Source: Leptoclinus maculatus
Taxonomy: Eukaryota > Chordata > Actinopteri > Perciformes > Stichaeidae
Length of the DNA stretch: 64,000 bases
Assembly: GCA_032191485.1 (NCBI GenBank)
Contig: JAVDOI010000043.1
Location: 965,078 to 1,029,077 of the forward strand
Reading direction: 5' to 3'
The notes beneath the pieces were generated by a model, which worked only from the letters and a program-made list of their open reading frames with translations, had not been told where the DNA came from and made no database searches. This document shows, one piece after another, positions 61,501 to 64,000 of the stretch (position 1 is the first letter of the stretch; every line of letters starts with the position of its first letter). A program made the translations under genes and the position numbers.

Positions 61501-63964
61501 CGTGTTTGTTTCAGCTTTATTTCGGGAGTTTTCATAGAACCCTTTGATTCATTCAGGTAAGTTCAGGCAGTTTAGCCCCAAAGACAAAACATTCATTTAA
61601 TAGGCTTCATCTTTAGTTCTCCAGTCCTTTAACAGGTCTGATAAGCGATATTCTCACTTCTCCTCCAGTGACAGTGCCGTCCTCCCATCTTTGCCCGGCT
61701 GGTTCACACCAGTTAACACCTCTGACAACAATTCCTCTTCATTTCAACCACTCTCACATCGCATCACTGTGTGAATAACTCATAAAGGTTCTAAGGTTTC
61801 TGACGTGAAACATGAACACATCTTTGAATTTGACTTTCTAGTCTGACTATGAAGCAAGGAATCTCCATCCGAGAAACATCCGATTTGCTTCACACTTGGT
61901 GTCTGTACTGCTGGGGGCCCAAGGGAGGGCTCTGTCAAAGTTGTTGCAATTTGGACACATCATGTTCTATATTAATTAACTTTTAATATGCAAGCAAGCA
62001 GTGCTCTGTGCAGCAGCTACCAACAACGCTGCAAGCAACACTTCCATAAGCCAAGCAATTGGCCCGATCCAAGTGGACACGCACTCCAAGCGGCTACGCT
62101 TTAAAGACTATGTCTAACCTTAAGTCAAGCTTAAGTCAAGCAAAACTATTTTTCTTACTGTGACACTAGTATGGACTTCTATCGTGCTGACTACTTATTC
62201 TGTTGGGCTTTGATGTTGTCAGAAGGATACATAACCTGTACATTACAGTGCATAACTAAAGTCCCACCCTGAATTTTTACCTTCAAAATCTCTGGCCTGA
62301 ATGTTCAAATGAATGTTATGTTATGTAGCAGAAAATGTATATTGTATGTATATGACAATAAATTAAAATCTTGAAATTGTGTTTGTTTTTTTTGCAGCAC
62401 TTCGTCTGGAGTTGATTGTCCCAATAGGTTTGGATGAAACAAAGGAGCACCCGCTGTTACTGATCCTGTATGTCATTTTACTTTCCATTATATTGAAAAA
62501 CAATGCAGAAATGTTTTATTCTATAAAGTATTAAATAAAGAAGCTGAGAATCAAATGCTTGGTAAACAAGCTGGAAATGTGTGCCCTAAATCAGAAGTTC
62601 ACAACTTCCAACAAAGATCAAATTTGAAGGGTCGTGTGATGATGATGTACATCATACCTCATGTTCAGGTAGATACATGCAACCAATGAGAAGGCGCTGC
62701 AAGTAGACAAGGTTTTGTTTGAAGTGTTCACGAGCCTAAAAGGTTGGGAACTACCGATCTAAATCATGTTTTACACATGAACCAACATGTTTATTTATTC
62801 TGAGTTTATTTTGATGTGCTCATACCGTCCTCTCACAGGGACAGCGCCCCCGGTGGTCAGGCTGTCATAGACCGCTTCTCTCTCAGCTGGGACTCGGTGC
62901 TGGTCAGCTCAGACAGCGTCCTCGTGGCTCGTCTGGACGGCCGGGGCAGCGGCTTCCAGGGTCAGACGGTCCTGCACGAGGTTCACCAGAGACTGGGAAC
63001 TGTGGATGTTCAGGACCAGATCACAGCTCTGGAGTAAGCTTCTTTTTTGTTTCTGAAAATGAGTCAGTTGATTCAAAATGAACTGTATACAGTAGGTTCT
63101 CCAAATATGGCTGACATTGATGTTTCTGTTTTTGTATTGAAGGTGCTTCATGTGTTGATAGTATGTATTTTAATATACTTCTTCCTGCTGTTTCCCCGTA
63201 GCTGTGCTCATTTAAAATAAGACGAGCCTTTATTAATCACAAGAGGGAAAAGTTGGTTGTTGCAGCAGCACAAGGAAATAAAGAAGAACAGATAAATAGG
63301 GCAAGTAGAAAAGAAAGAACAAGAGGTATAAAAAATAAAATAAAATAACGAGGTAAATTGATAGTGGAATGATGAATATTCATAATCATATCATATAAAT
63401 GGTACAACAGTTGGGATTAAATATTTTAAAAGATGGCTAATACTGTATAAATACTGCGTATAATGTTTAAGCAGACTGACATATGGGTCACATCCAGATT
63501 GTACCAACTGTTACTGTGACTTGGTTTTACACGGGACACGAACGGTGGTCTCCTGAGTGAAGGTTCTGTTTTTTGTGTTGTTTTAACCATCCAACCTCCC
63601 CCTACTGCTCTAGACTTTCTCACTCTTAATACTACGTCAGTTGCTCTGACCGTATCAAAGTGATGCTGATGGGTTTACATTGGAGTTAAAAGCCCAGTGA
63701 GTCCCATACAGATGCCAAGGGGTGCCTCGGTATAAGACCAAGCTGTGGTATTTGATGCTTTGGGTTGCATCTGGCTAACTCAGACTGCTAACGCTAAATT
63801 AGTAAACATTCAGCTAAATTTGTAAGCCAAGGATACTCTTTTACTGTGTCGTCTCATTAGGAAGGGATCACTTCATGTTTGCTATGTAGTTAACTCTTTA
63901 CATTTCCAGGCACCTGGTCAGACTACCCTACATCGATGGCAACAGAGTTGGAGTTTATGGAAAG
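19083..63964 (+). CDS. dpp10: dpp10, 20 internal coding exons (gene partial at both ends)
   Basis: Type II membrane glycoprotein of the DPP4 (S9B) family. Known DPP10 has no peptidase activity and assembles with Kv4 potassium channels and KChIPs, altering channel trafficking and gating. The exons, described one by one below, join to 629 codons with every splice phase consistent and no stop. Order: short cytosolic piece and signal anchor (about residues 1-36), eight-bladed beta-propeller (about 70-490), start of the alpha/beta-hydrolase fold (about 525-629). Visible family marks are RNWKGI before the membrane, the DWLYEEE double-glutamate strip, HWWSPD, the NEEPVFSKD blade, paired cysteines (CDVTTSDC; CLTCSLFKSKC), DGRGSGFQG and LPYID. 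It matches DPP10 better than DPP6 (for example TSSGQEGVIFNG, PPDSFEK, PGGQ). The first exon and the GxxYGG exon are outside the window, so loss of the catalytic serine cannot be seen here. Human DPP10 is about 796 residues. Confidence 0.95.
19578..19673 (+). CDS. dpp10: dpp10 exon B: start of the ectodomain
   Basis: 96 nt. With the preceding G it reads DDGGKPFGSQLTLDDLF, then QRNFQIHDPDAKWIS. LTLDDLF and HDP(D/E)AKWIS are the conserved entry to the propeller in DPP6/DPP10. Acceptor tctgtag, donor GTAAGT. The intron before it is only 383 bp. Confidence 0.95.
20181..20215. repeat. Perfect 15-bp inverted repeat
   Basis: GGATTCTTAATGGTC (20181-20195), loop AAGAC, then GACCATTAAGAATCC (20201-20215). 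No mismatches. Confidence 0.9.
21054..21084. repeat. Perfect 12-bp inverted repeat
   Basis: TTTGTTTAGCCG (21054-21065), loop TCTCTAG, then CGGCTAAACAAA (21073-21084). Confidence 0.9.
21335..21520 (+). repeat. Teleost interspersed repeat fragment (GAATACTTCACC type)
   Basis: 'AAAGGAATACTTCACCTACA' followed by 'GCCTCCACGATGAACGAAGA'. The second motif recurs in reverse at 22560-22592 (GATTCTTCGTTCATTGTGGAGGC). A common fish repeat. Confidence 0.6.
21736..22047 (+). mobile_element. tRNA-derived SINE
   Basis: A tRNA-like head with an A box (TGGCTTGAGTGGTAGAG) and a B box (CAGTTCGATCCC), spaced as in tRNA genes. Then comes the conserved body ('GGGCAAGACACTTAACCCC', 'TGTGTGAATGAATGGG', 'AAAGCGCTTTGAGTGG') and a tail of three CATTTAC(C) units. 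Length, about 310 bp, suits a full copy. The tRNA head is diverged and is not a functional tRNA gene. A truncated relative is at 59618-59745. Confidence 0.85.
22100..22505 (-). repeat. Dispersed repeat R1, reverse copy
   Basis: 'CCCCCAGGAGACCGCTGTTC', then 'CGTGTCCCAAAAGT' and 'TATTTGAACCCAAACCATC'. It ends with the 'GTACAATGCCAACATTTT' block that also ends the 47200 copy (TTCAATGCCAACATTTTATT). Confidence 0.65.
22506..22690 (-). repeat. Teleost interspersed repeat fragment, reverse
   Basis: Carries the reverse complement of the GCCTCCACNATGAACGAAGA motif found at 21403, so it is probably the same repeat family in the opposite orientation. Confidence 0.45.
23852..24275 (-). repeat. Dispersed repeat R2, uninterrupted copy
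   Basis: It shares consecutive blocks with 52345-53500, 32600-32830 and 37830-39845: 'GGGGGCGACTCCTCTGGTTG', 'TAGAAGTCTATGAGAAAATG', 'GTTTATGGTCTCAATCTCTA', 'GGGCGGGGCTACCTTGTGAT'. This copy is intact at the two sites (23901-23904 TTAA; 24096-24098 TTA) where other copies carry transposons. Confidence 0.85.
24280..25490. other. dpp10 intron, no additional gene
   Basis: Non-coding; no recognisable element. Confidence 0.4.
25494..25815 (-). repeat. Teleost repeat of the 'GCTAACATG' type
   Basis: 'TTTGAGCTAAATGCTAGTCT', 'TATGCTAACATGTGCTCACA', 'AATGAAAAGTCAAGGGATGA' and 'TGTCAATCCATCC'. Relatives are at 51170-51365 and 60885-61150. A widespread fish repeat of unknown class. Confidence 0.6.
25820..27018. 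other. dpp10 intron, no additional gene
   Basis: Non-coding up to the exon C acceptor at 27018. Confidence 0.5.
27019..27113 (+). CDS. dpp10: dpp10 exon C: propeller blade 1
   Basis: 95 nt, ends in phase 0. Encodes DDEVIFRSWDGDIMKVS followed by TSSNETELLLKNTTF. NET and NTT are N-glycosylation sequons; the NTTF site is conserved with mammalian DPP10. Acceptor cctctcag, donor GTAAGT. A 7.3-kb intron precedes it. Confidence 0.95.
27556..27630 (+). CDS. dpp10: dpp10 exon D: propeller strand
   Basis: 75 nt, exactly 25 codons, phase 0 at both ends. Encodes ATFKASKFAVSPDLNY then VLLGYDVKQ, matching the FKAS...SVSPDLKYVLLAYDVKQ segment of DPP10. Donor GTGAGA. The next intron (27631-44071) is the largest in the window. 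Confidence 0.95.
27800..28260 (-). repeat. Dispersed repeat, R1-related reverse copy
   Basis: 'GGTGGACGGGTCAAACGAAA' and 'AACTCAGTAGTTTTGTTGCC' match R1 blocks elsewhere. The upstream 'GTGAACCAGGGAAGTATAAA' resembles 'ATGAACCAGGAGGTATGAAG' at 34063. Diverged. Confidence 0.5.
28265..29095. other. dpp10 intron, no additional gene
   Basis: AT-rich non-coding sequence. Confidence 0.4.
29100..29395 (+). repeat. Teleost interspersed repeat ('ACGTCCACTAAAAGT' type)
   Basis: 'GGTAACTTCGATATTTTTTC', 'CTGGATCCTATTTTCCC', 'GTCTAAGTGACTAATGGG', then 'GGCACCGCCAATGTACGTCC' and 'ACTAAAAGTC'. This order is that of a common fish repeat. The 91-codon minus-strand frame here is not a gene. Confidence 0.65.
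29400..30820. other. dpp10 intron, unidentified sequence
   Basis: Short frames at 29441-29886 include an Arg/Gly-rich run (RGRGRGRARPAAARP) that I cannot assign. 29885-30180 may be a repeat ('CATGGCGCCATAGCTGTCAA'), but no second copy is present here. Confidence 0.35.
30826..30960 (-). repeat. Retroelement 3' tail, (ATT)n type, reverse
   Basis: The minus strand reads 'AAAGCACTTTGTGAACACTT', 'TAAAGGTGCTATATCAATAC' and AGTTATTATTATT, the typical end of a fish LINE or SINE. Confidence 0.65.
31019..31165. repeat. Compound (TA)/(CA) microsatellite
   Basis: TATATA/ACATAT followed by about 30 CA units (about 31051-31112, interrupted) and ACATAC repeats. Confidence 0.95.
31190..31735. other. A/C-biased, GC-rich island of unknown origin
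   Basis: Sharp change from AT-rich flanks to a C- and A-rich, T-poor + strand with many CpGs. The minus strand is open for 128 codons (31721-31335), and a second frame is also open (31657-31472), as expected from compositional bias. With the ATT-type tail just downstream on the minus strand (30960-30826), it could be the 5' part of a minus-strand retroelement. Not recognised. Confidence 0.4.
31740..32350. other. dpp10 intron, no additional gene
   Basis: ATAATA-rich simple sequence at 31855-31930, then unremarkable sequence. The 126-codon frame at 31992 has no recognisable domain. Confidence 0.4.
32600..32832 (+). repeat. Dispersed repeat R2, partial forward copy
   Basis: 'AGACTGTATATAAGAAGTGG', 'CGTGACGTCACCCATTGGTT', 'TTTGTGGACTGCC' and 'GTGACCTGTCAATCAC'. 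The same blocks occur in reverse at 39700-39845. Confidence 0.8.
33120..33180 (+). repeat. Retroelement 3' end ('GCGTCTGCTAAATGACTG' type)
   Basis: 'TAAGTCGCGTTGGATAAAAG' followed by CGTCTGCTAAATGACTG and TAATG repeats, a very common 3' terminus of fish SINEs or LINEs. Confidence 0.7.
33880..34270 (+). repeat. Unclassified repeat, relative of 61850-62110
   Basis: Shared pieces are 'TTCACACTTGG', 'GGACCCAAGG(G/A)AG', and a 'CCAAGCAATCGGCCTG' / 'CCAAGCAATTGGCCCG' pair. Diverged and rearranged. Confidence 0.4.
34660..34830 (+). repeat. Teleost repeat fragment ('GACCAAAGTGGTGG' type)
   Basis: 'CATTTCATGACAATCTGTCT', 'TGTTGAGACATTTCACTC' and 'TTTGGACCAAAGTGGTGGAA'. It belongs with the repeats at 25494 and 60885. 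Confidence 0.5.
35425..35950 (+). repeat. Dispersed repeat R1, long copy, forward
   Basis: Co-linear with 2576-3150: 'CAACTCGTCAAATACAGAGG', 'GGTCAGTGGCCCT', 'CACACGGGACACAAACAGCG', 'GTCCTGTGTTTGTTTGATC', 'TACATCAGTTGCTCTGAGCA', 'GCATCTCATACAGA'. Confidence 0.75.
35973..36450 (+). mobile_element. Bel/Pao-type 5' end: probable LTR, leader and gag start
   Basis: A TGTT start, an AATAAA at 36107 and a GC-rich leader suggest part of a 5' LTR and untranslated region. An open frame follows from 36349 with TSEMEKRTRSLTEK and KVLASKIESVQKKLC, reminiscent of the start of Pao polyproteins. The frame breaks where it meets inverted pol sequence near 36450. The gag assignment is tentative. Confidence 0.45.
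36450..37022 (-). mobile_element. Bel/Pao retrotransposon pol fragment with integrase zinc-binding domain
   Basis: The minus-strand frame of 256 codons contains, in order: a linker after RNase H (LSLGEIREAEIQIIRLCQ), the GVLRVGGRL motif, MPEESKHPAI, and an HHCC integrase zinc-binding motif (H131-x4-H136 ... C166-x2-C169, in the RHIHEEIGHGG and KCVVC regions), ending with QQMADLPEDRV. This is characteristic of Pao elements. Similarity ends near residue 189; the rest of the frame reads through the inverted gag side. No LTR is seen upstream on this strand. Truncated and non-functional. Confidence 0.9.
37025..37825. other. dpp10 intron, no additional gene
   Basis: Non-coding; no recognisable element. 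Confidence 0.4.
37988..38468 (+). mobile_element. LINE 3' end (ORF2 C-terminus and 3' UTR)
   Basis: The + strand encodes SILFYAALCWGGCITSDD, then KNRINKMIRKAGTVIGLT and PDWRSL before a stop at 38133. This is the conserved C-terminal WGG...R.NK.IRKAG.V.G motif of fish non-LTR ORF2. The 3' UTR ends in 'TTTCCCCACTGAGGATTAAT', a usual LINE end. Strongly 5' truncated. Confidence 0.8.
38493..39521 (+). mobile_element. PIF/Harbinger element, internally deleted, 1029 bp
   Basis: The left end GGCCACGTCCACACTACTAC and the inverted right end GGCTACATCCACACTAATAC are about 85% identical over 20 bp or more. Both sides are flanked by TTA (38490-38492 and 39522-39524), the 3-bp duplication of this superfamily. 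An open frame at 38808-39104 contains FLITAYFVLHNYCEV, which resembles the C-terminal end of Harbinger transposases (VLHN). The rest of the transposase is missing, so it is non-autonomous. Confidence 0.88.
39846..41400. other. dpp10 intron, no additional gene
   Basis: A pyrimidine-rich stretch (39860-40050) and a small (TCTAT)n array (40428-40455). No gene recognised. Confidence 0.45.
41401..44071. other. dpp10 intron, no additional gene
   Basis: Mostly unannotatable unique-looking sequence with few recognisable repeats, unlike the rest of this intron. It includes a 32-bp perfect palindrome at 42339-42370. Confidence 0.4.
42339..42370. repeat. Perfect 32-bp palindrome
   Basis: ACAATGTGGTTTAGAT (42339-42354) is followed directly, with no spacer, by its reverse complement ATCTAAACCACATTGT (42355-42370). 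Confidence 0.95.
44072..44124 (+). CDS. dpp10: dpp10 exon E
   Basis: 53 nt encoding IFQHSFLASYLIYNLNT plus two bases of the next Arg codon. It corresponds to IFHYSFTASYVIYNIHTR of mammalian DPP10. Acceptor ttctag, donor GTGAGC. It lies beyond a 16.4-kb intron, and the frame stays consistent across that gap. Confidence 0.93.
44452..44533 (+). CDS. dpp10: dpp10 exon F
   Basis: 82 nt. The first base completes an Arg codon, then EVRELNPPEVSDSVLQ and FASWGVHGQQL follow. The ELNPPEV and WG(V/P)xGQQL motifs are typical of DPP6/DPP10. I placed the acceptor at the CAG ending at 44451, because the nearby alternative AG would break the frame. Confidence 0.95.
44995..45235 (+). repeat. Teleost MITE-like repeat ('GATTAGTCGATGGGCAGAAA' type)
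   Basis: 'GAGCTGAAACGATTAGCTGA', 'TCATCGATTAGACGATGGGC', 'AATCAGCAACTATTTTGATT', 'GTGTTTTGGACTGTTTGTTG'. This order is that of a widespread fish repeat. One end is truncated. Confidence 0.65.
45933..46053 (+). CDS. dpp10: dpp10 exon G: propeller with DWLYE
   Basis: 121 nt encoding IYIFENNIYYQTDVQSSS, then WRLTSSGQEGVIFNG and ITDWLYE. DWLYE(E) is the counterpart of the DPP4 double-glutamate strip that binds substrate N-termini. SGQEGVIFNG favours DPP10 over DPP6. Donor GTAAGA leaves one base. Confidence 0.96.
46890..47050 (-). repeat. Dispersed repeat R1 fragment, reverse
   Basis: 'ACAGGAGACCACTGTTCACA' corresponds to the R1 core. Diverged and short. Confidence 0.45.
47200..47625 (-). repeat. 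Dispersed repeat R1, reverse copy
   Basis: 'CGAGGTGGACGGATGAATCA', 'ACACAGGACTTTCACCCAGG', 'TGTGTCCCATGTGAAACC', 'CTAACCAAGTAGTTTTATTA' and a 'TTCAATGCCAACATTTTATT' end. Confidence 0.7.
47683..49351 (+). mobile_element. Outer hAT element (Charlie-like termini), 1669 bp including a nested insert
   Basis: The left end CAGTAATTTTCAACCACTGT and the inverted right end CAGTGTTTTTCAACATTTTC are typical hAT termini; both are followed inward by a CCGCGG core (GTGCCGCGGCAC / CCCGCGGTAC). The 8-bp flanks are ATATAGAA (47675-47682) and CTATAGAA (49352-49359), 7 of 8 identical. An initiating ATG with MENYLKR (from 47953) resembles hAT transposase N-termini. The frame is interrupted by the nested element and seems to resume after it (KPSKDQQIES). 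Confidence 0.85.
47974..49200 (+). mobile_element. Inner hAT-like insertion nested in the outer element
   Basis: The left end CAGTGGTGGGCCGTCAGGGC is a recognisable fish hAT terminus. It is preceded by TGAAAAGG (47966-47973), and TGAAAAGC stands at 49201-49208, a candidate 8-bp duplication with 7 of 8 identical. The outer reading frame resumes at the second copy. The right end (TCTGGGTTATTTTGTCCAGG in inverted sense) is only weakly similar to the left, so this boundary is less certain. Confidence 0.55.
49474..49628 (+). CDS. dpp10: dpp10 exon H: HWWSPD segment
   Basis: 155 nt. After completing Glu it encodes EVLHTQVAHWWSPDSSRLAY, then LTINDSLVPNMLLPRLTGSL and YPRGKEYPYPK. HWWSPD, INDS (a sequon) and YPYPK are strong family signatures. 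Acceptor tgttccag, donor GTAACA. The intron before it contains a nested hAT pair. Confidence 0.96.
49660..51169. other. dpp10 intron, no additional gene
   Basis: Non-coding. It includes an (AC)n microsatellite at about 50825-50851 (13 units). Confidence 0.5.
51170..51365 (-). repeat. Teleost repeat of the 'GCTAACATG' type
   Basis: 'GGTTTATGACCAAATACCTG', 'CAAAACTAATGACATTTCC', 'GCCTCAGCTGTACTTTG' and 'GTTAGCATTTAGCTCAAAGC'. It is related to 25494-25815 and 60885-61150. Confidence 0.65.
51870..51967 (+). CDS. dpp10: dpp10 exon I
   Basis: 98 nt encoding MGQINPTARLYVITLDG, then SSLTTELRPPDSFEK and two bases. It aligns with AGQVNPTIKLYVVNL...PPDSFKS of DPP10. The initial Met is an internal residue, not a start codon. 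Acceptor cactccag, donor GTATGA. Confidence 0.95.
52056..52179 (+). CDS. dpp10: dpp10 exon J
   Basis: 124 nt encoding (S)EYYITMVKWVTQDRLSV, then RWVTRSQNMSILSLCD and VTTSDCTK. EYYITMVKW is nearly invariant in the family. QNMS is a conserved sequon, and the two cysteines of LCDVTTSDC should form the usual propeller disulfide. The intron before it is only 88 bp. Confidence 0.96.
52266..52304 (+). CDS. dpp10: dpp10 exon K (micro-exon of 13 codons)
   Basis: 39 nt encoding KHVETSEKWLDRQ, matching KKYEMTSDTWLSKQ / KKHEDESEAWLHRQ in DPP10 / DPP6. Acceptor aactcag and donor GTGAGT are clear. The preceding intron is 86 bp. An exon this short is easily missed by gene finders. Confidence 0.93.
52826..53461. 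mobile_element. Non-autonomous piggyBac-like element, 636 bp
   Basis: It is flanked on both sides by TTAA (52822-52825 and 53462-53465), the target duplication of piggyBac elements. The ends are CCTTTTCATACC and, inverted, CCTTTATATGCC (9 of 12 identical). A 33-nt subterminal palindrome sits at 53415-53447. No transposase frame: the longest open frame (53176-53403) ends in TTTATTTT low complexity. The intact R2 copy at 23852 has a single TTAA at the same site. Confidence 0.85.
53415..53447. repeat. 33-nt perfect palindrome near the element's right end
   Basis: GAGGGTCCCTTAAGGG, one A, then CCCTTAAGGGACCCTC. Confidence 0.95.
53812..53919 (+). CDS. dpp10: dpp10 exon L: NEEPVFSKD blade
   Basis: 108 nt, 36 codons, phase 0 at both ends. 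Encodes NEEPVFSKDCTAFFITMP, then LRHGGRGTFNHITMISNQ. NEEPVFS(K/R)D and GGRG.F.HI are family signatures. A Cys follows SKD where mammals have Gly. Acceptor tttcccag, donor GTAAAA, a weaker donor than its neighbours. Confidence 0.95.
54225..55015 (-). mobile_element. L2-like LINE, ORF2 C-terminus and 3' UTR
   Basis: The minus strand from about 55010 reads CSEQINNWMYEKFLQLNKDK then TEVAVFGAKE. After frame changes it gives NLSVVMDSDMNFNSHIKTIT, KVVHAFIFSRLDYCSGVFKG and LPTKCIQQLQLIENAAARVL, the typical end of fish L2-type reverse transcriptase ORFs. The 3' UTR ends near 54225 with a 'GCGCTTTGAATCGCC' / 'ATATAAATAAACTTG' type tail. 5' truncated, no functional frame. Confidence 0.88.
55117..55208 (+). 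CDS. dpp10: dpp10 exon M
   Basis: 92 nt encoding SEGEEVNLRHLTSGSWEVSR, then ILAYDESTNS and two bases. RHLTSG(N/S)WEV and ILAYDE are conserved with DPP10. Acceptor ttctcag, donor GTAAGC. Confidence 0.95.
55314..55361 (+). CDS. dpp10: dpp10 exon N (48 nt)
   Basis: Encodes (L)YFLSTEEGSTQRQFY plus two bases of Arg, the YFLSTE...RQLY strand of the family. A 105-bp intron precedes it. Acceptor ttttcag, donor GTACCA. Confidence 0.93.
55725..55815 (+). repeat. Teleost repeat fragment ('CATTTTGGGAAATACGC' type)
   Basis: 'AAGGAACAGTTTGACATTTT', 'GGGAAATACGCATATTTTC' and 'TTCTTGCAAAGAGAGTTAGA'. A common fish repeat start. Confidence 0.6.
56485..56606 (+). CDS. dpp10: dpp10 exon O: cysteine-rich blade
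   Basis: 122 nt encoding VSTLDPFDKECLTCSLF, then KSKCTYYDTILSPDDQHVLL and SCR. The C-x2-C-x6-C spacing matches CISCNFMKEQCTYFD of DPP10, so the disulfides should be kept. Acceptor AG ends at 56484; the next AG (56486) would shift the frame. Donor GTAACG. Confidence 0.94.
57155..57790. repeat. (TAAAAA)n array, about 99 near-perfect units
   Basis: A hexanucleotide TAAAAA tract, uninterrupted from about 57161 to 57755 and then degenerate to 57790. The 217-codon minus-strand frame of alternating Phe and Tyr across it is an artefact of the 6-bp period. Confidence 0.98.
58413..58676. repeat. (TA)n/(TG)n microsatellite and AT-rich tandem repeat
   Basis: TA dinucleotides (58413-58470), about 16 TG units (58471-58502), then four units of about 36-44 bp starting GAATATTAT and ending TATTATACA (58517-58672). 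Confidence 0.9.
59095..59455 (+). mobile_element. hAT-type MITE (CATTCCACCACTG end)
   Basis: 'AAATGTAGTGGAGTAAAAAG', 'TACTCAAGTAAAGTACC', 'TTGTACTTGAGTACAGTACT' and 'TTAGTTACATTCCACCACTG' at the right end. A familiar teleost MITE, related to 4560-4796. The left terminus is not clear. Confidence 0.7.
59618..59745 (+). mobile_element. Truncated tRNA-SINE copy
   Basis: 'CTAGACACTTAACCCTGAAT', 'TATACATGTTAGTTAG', 'GTGGGTGAATGACGACATGT' and 'GTGCTCAAAGCGGC' follow the body of the SINE at 21736. The tRNA-like head is missing. Confidence 0.6.
59907..59954 (+). CDS. dpp10: dpp10 exon P (48 nt)
   Basis: Encodes GPGIPQTTLHRLSDMN plus one base. It matches GP(R/G)VP.V.LH at its start, then diverges from mammals. 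Acceptor cacacag, donor GTAAGT. The preceding 3.3-kb intron contains the 1.8-kb hAT element. Confidence 0.88.
60160..60300 (-). repeat. Probable LINE 3' UTR fragment, reverse
   Basis: 'TTTATTTATTTATTTGAAAG', 'GGACCATGCACAGTCCATT' and 'AGCTTAAGCTAATTTGCATC', then 'TGCAGTCCCTCTGCAG'. It resembles a common fish retroelement end. Confidence 0.5.
60525..60623 (+). CDS. dpp10: dpp10 exon Q: propeller-to-hydrolase linker
   Basis: 99 nt encoding (K)HKTVERNTALRHALINR, then GIPKWERRTVQINNF. Position, length and phase fit the YFILESNSMLKEAILKKKIG...IDDY linker of DPP10, but residue identity is low. Acceptor gtcacag, donor GTACAG. Reliable mainly because the frame is held on both sides. Confidence 0.85.
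60885..61150 (+). repeat. Teleost repeat of the 'GCTAACATG' type
   Basis: 'AACTATTGGATGGATGCCCA', 'TTAGCATGCTAACGTGCTCA' and 'GCATGCTGACATCAGCATTT'. Relative of 25494 and 51170. Confidence 0.65.
61260..62320. other. dpp10 intron, no additional gene; repeat pieces at 61850-62110
   Basis: 'TTGCTTCACACTTGGTG', 'GGGGGCCCAAGGGAGG' and 'CCAAGCAATTGGCCCGATCC' relate to 33880-34270. The remainder is unremarkable. Confidence 0.4.
62398..62467 (+). CDS. dpp10: dpp10 exon R: first hydrolase strand
   Basis: 70 nt encoding (A)LRLELIVPIGLDETKE, then HPLLLI and two bases. It matches LPLQLSLP...YALLLIM, the first beta-strands of the alpha/beta-hydrolase domain. Acceptor tttgcag, donor GTATGT. Confidence 0.92.
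62839..63033 (+). CDS. dpp10: dpp10 exon S: hydrolase core with DGRGSGFQG
   Basis: 195 nt, the longest exon here. Encodes (L)DSAPGGQAVIDRFSLSWD, then SVLVSSDSVLVARLDGRGSG, FQGQTVLHEVHQRLGTVDVQ and DQITAL plus two bases. PGGQ, ARxDGRGSGFQG and HRRLG-like motifs are those of DPP10. GC content is clearly higher than in the surrounding introns. Acceptor tctcacag, donor GTAAGC. Confidence 0.96.
63205..63370 (-). repeat. LINE 3' tail, reverse
   Basis: The minus strand ends with a 'TTTCCCTCTTGTGATTAATA' / AAGGCTCGTC-type LINE terminus, preceded by A-rich sequence (+ strand). Confidence 0.5.
63480..63740 (+). repeat. Dispersed repeat R1, forward copy (part)
   Basis: 'TTTACACGGGACACGAACGG', 'TGGTCTCCTGAGTGAAGGTT', 'CTACGTCAGTTGCTCTGACC' and 'TGAGTCCCATACAGATGCCA' are co-linear with 2576 and 35425. 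Confidence 0.7.
63910..63964 (+). CDS. dpp10: dpp10 exon T: LPYID to the edge of the nucleophile elbow
   Basis: 55 nt encoding (E)HLVRLPYIDGNRVGVYGK, ending in phase 0 at GTAACA. In DPP4 the matching run continues into the GWSYGG serine elbow. In DPP10 the last residue here is Lys where DPP4 has Trp, and the serine position falls in the next exon, outside the window. Confidence 0.94.
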
Positions 63965-64000
63965 GTAACATAGCATCTCTATCTAATAAATCAATAACCA

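Noticed and set aside
19083..63964. Assignment of the gene as dpp6 instead of dpp10
   Set aside because: Several segments (SSGQEGVIFNG, PPDSFEK, PGGQ, LPYID) follow DPP10, where DPP6 has different residues.

Overview
The window looks like a stretch of a ray-finned (teleost, probably percomorph-like) fish chromosome. The evidence is one vertebrate-type gene split by introns of 86 bp to 16 kb with GT/AG borders, surrounded by repeats of the kinds usual in teleost genomes: hAT, PIF/Harbinger and piggyBac-like elements, Bel/Pao, L2/Rex-like LINE tails, a tRNA-derived SINE and many microsatellites. The taxon is inferred from repeat character, not measured.

The only gene I can support is dpp10 on the + strand (dipeptidyl-peptidase-like protein 10, an inactive DPP4-family protein and Kv4 channel auxiliary subunit). 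Twenty consecutive coding exons lie between 19083 and 63964. Joined, they make 1887 nt, or 629 codons, in one uninterrupted frame. They run from the juxtamembrane and transmembrane segment, through the beta-propeller, into the start of the alpha/beta-hydrolase domain. The cytosolic N-terminus (first exon) and the C-terminal part, including the degenerate nucleophile-elbow region, lie outside the window.

Layout: 1-19082 is upstream flank or intron 1 with no supported coding exon. It holds dispersed repeats, a decayed hAT transposase with a BED finger (6430-7230), a decayed LINE (9660-10130) and an unusual hairpin-bearing, CpG-containing block (17420-18190). 19083-27630 holds exons 1-4. 27631-44071 is a 16.4-kb intron with a rearranged Bel/Pao fragment, a Harbinger element, a purine/pyrimidine-skewed GC-rich island and several dispersed repeats. 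44072-56606 holds exons 5-15, with a nested pair of hAT elements, a piggyBac-like element and an L2-like LINE in the introns. 56607-63964 holds exons 16-20, with a complete 1.8-kb non-autonomous hAT element carrying about 99 near-perfect TAAAAA units.

The best structural observations concern transposon insertions. Several have exact target-site duplications. Two of them (piggyBac-like and Harbinger) landed in copies of the same dispersed repeat, and an uninterrupted copy at 23.9-24.3 kb serves as an internal empty-site control. I found no new gene system. The remaining unexplained items are the 17.4-18.2 kb hairpin block, the 31.2-31.7 kb island and a 32-bp perfect palindrome at 42339.
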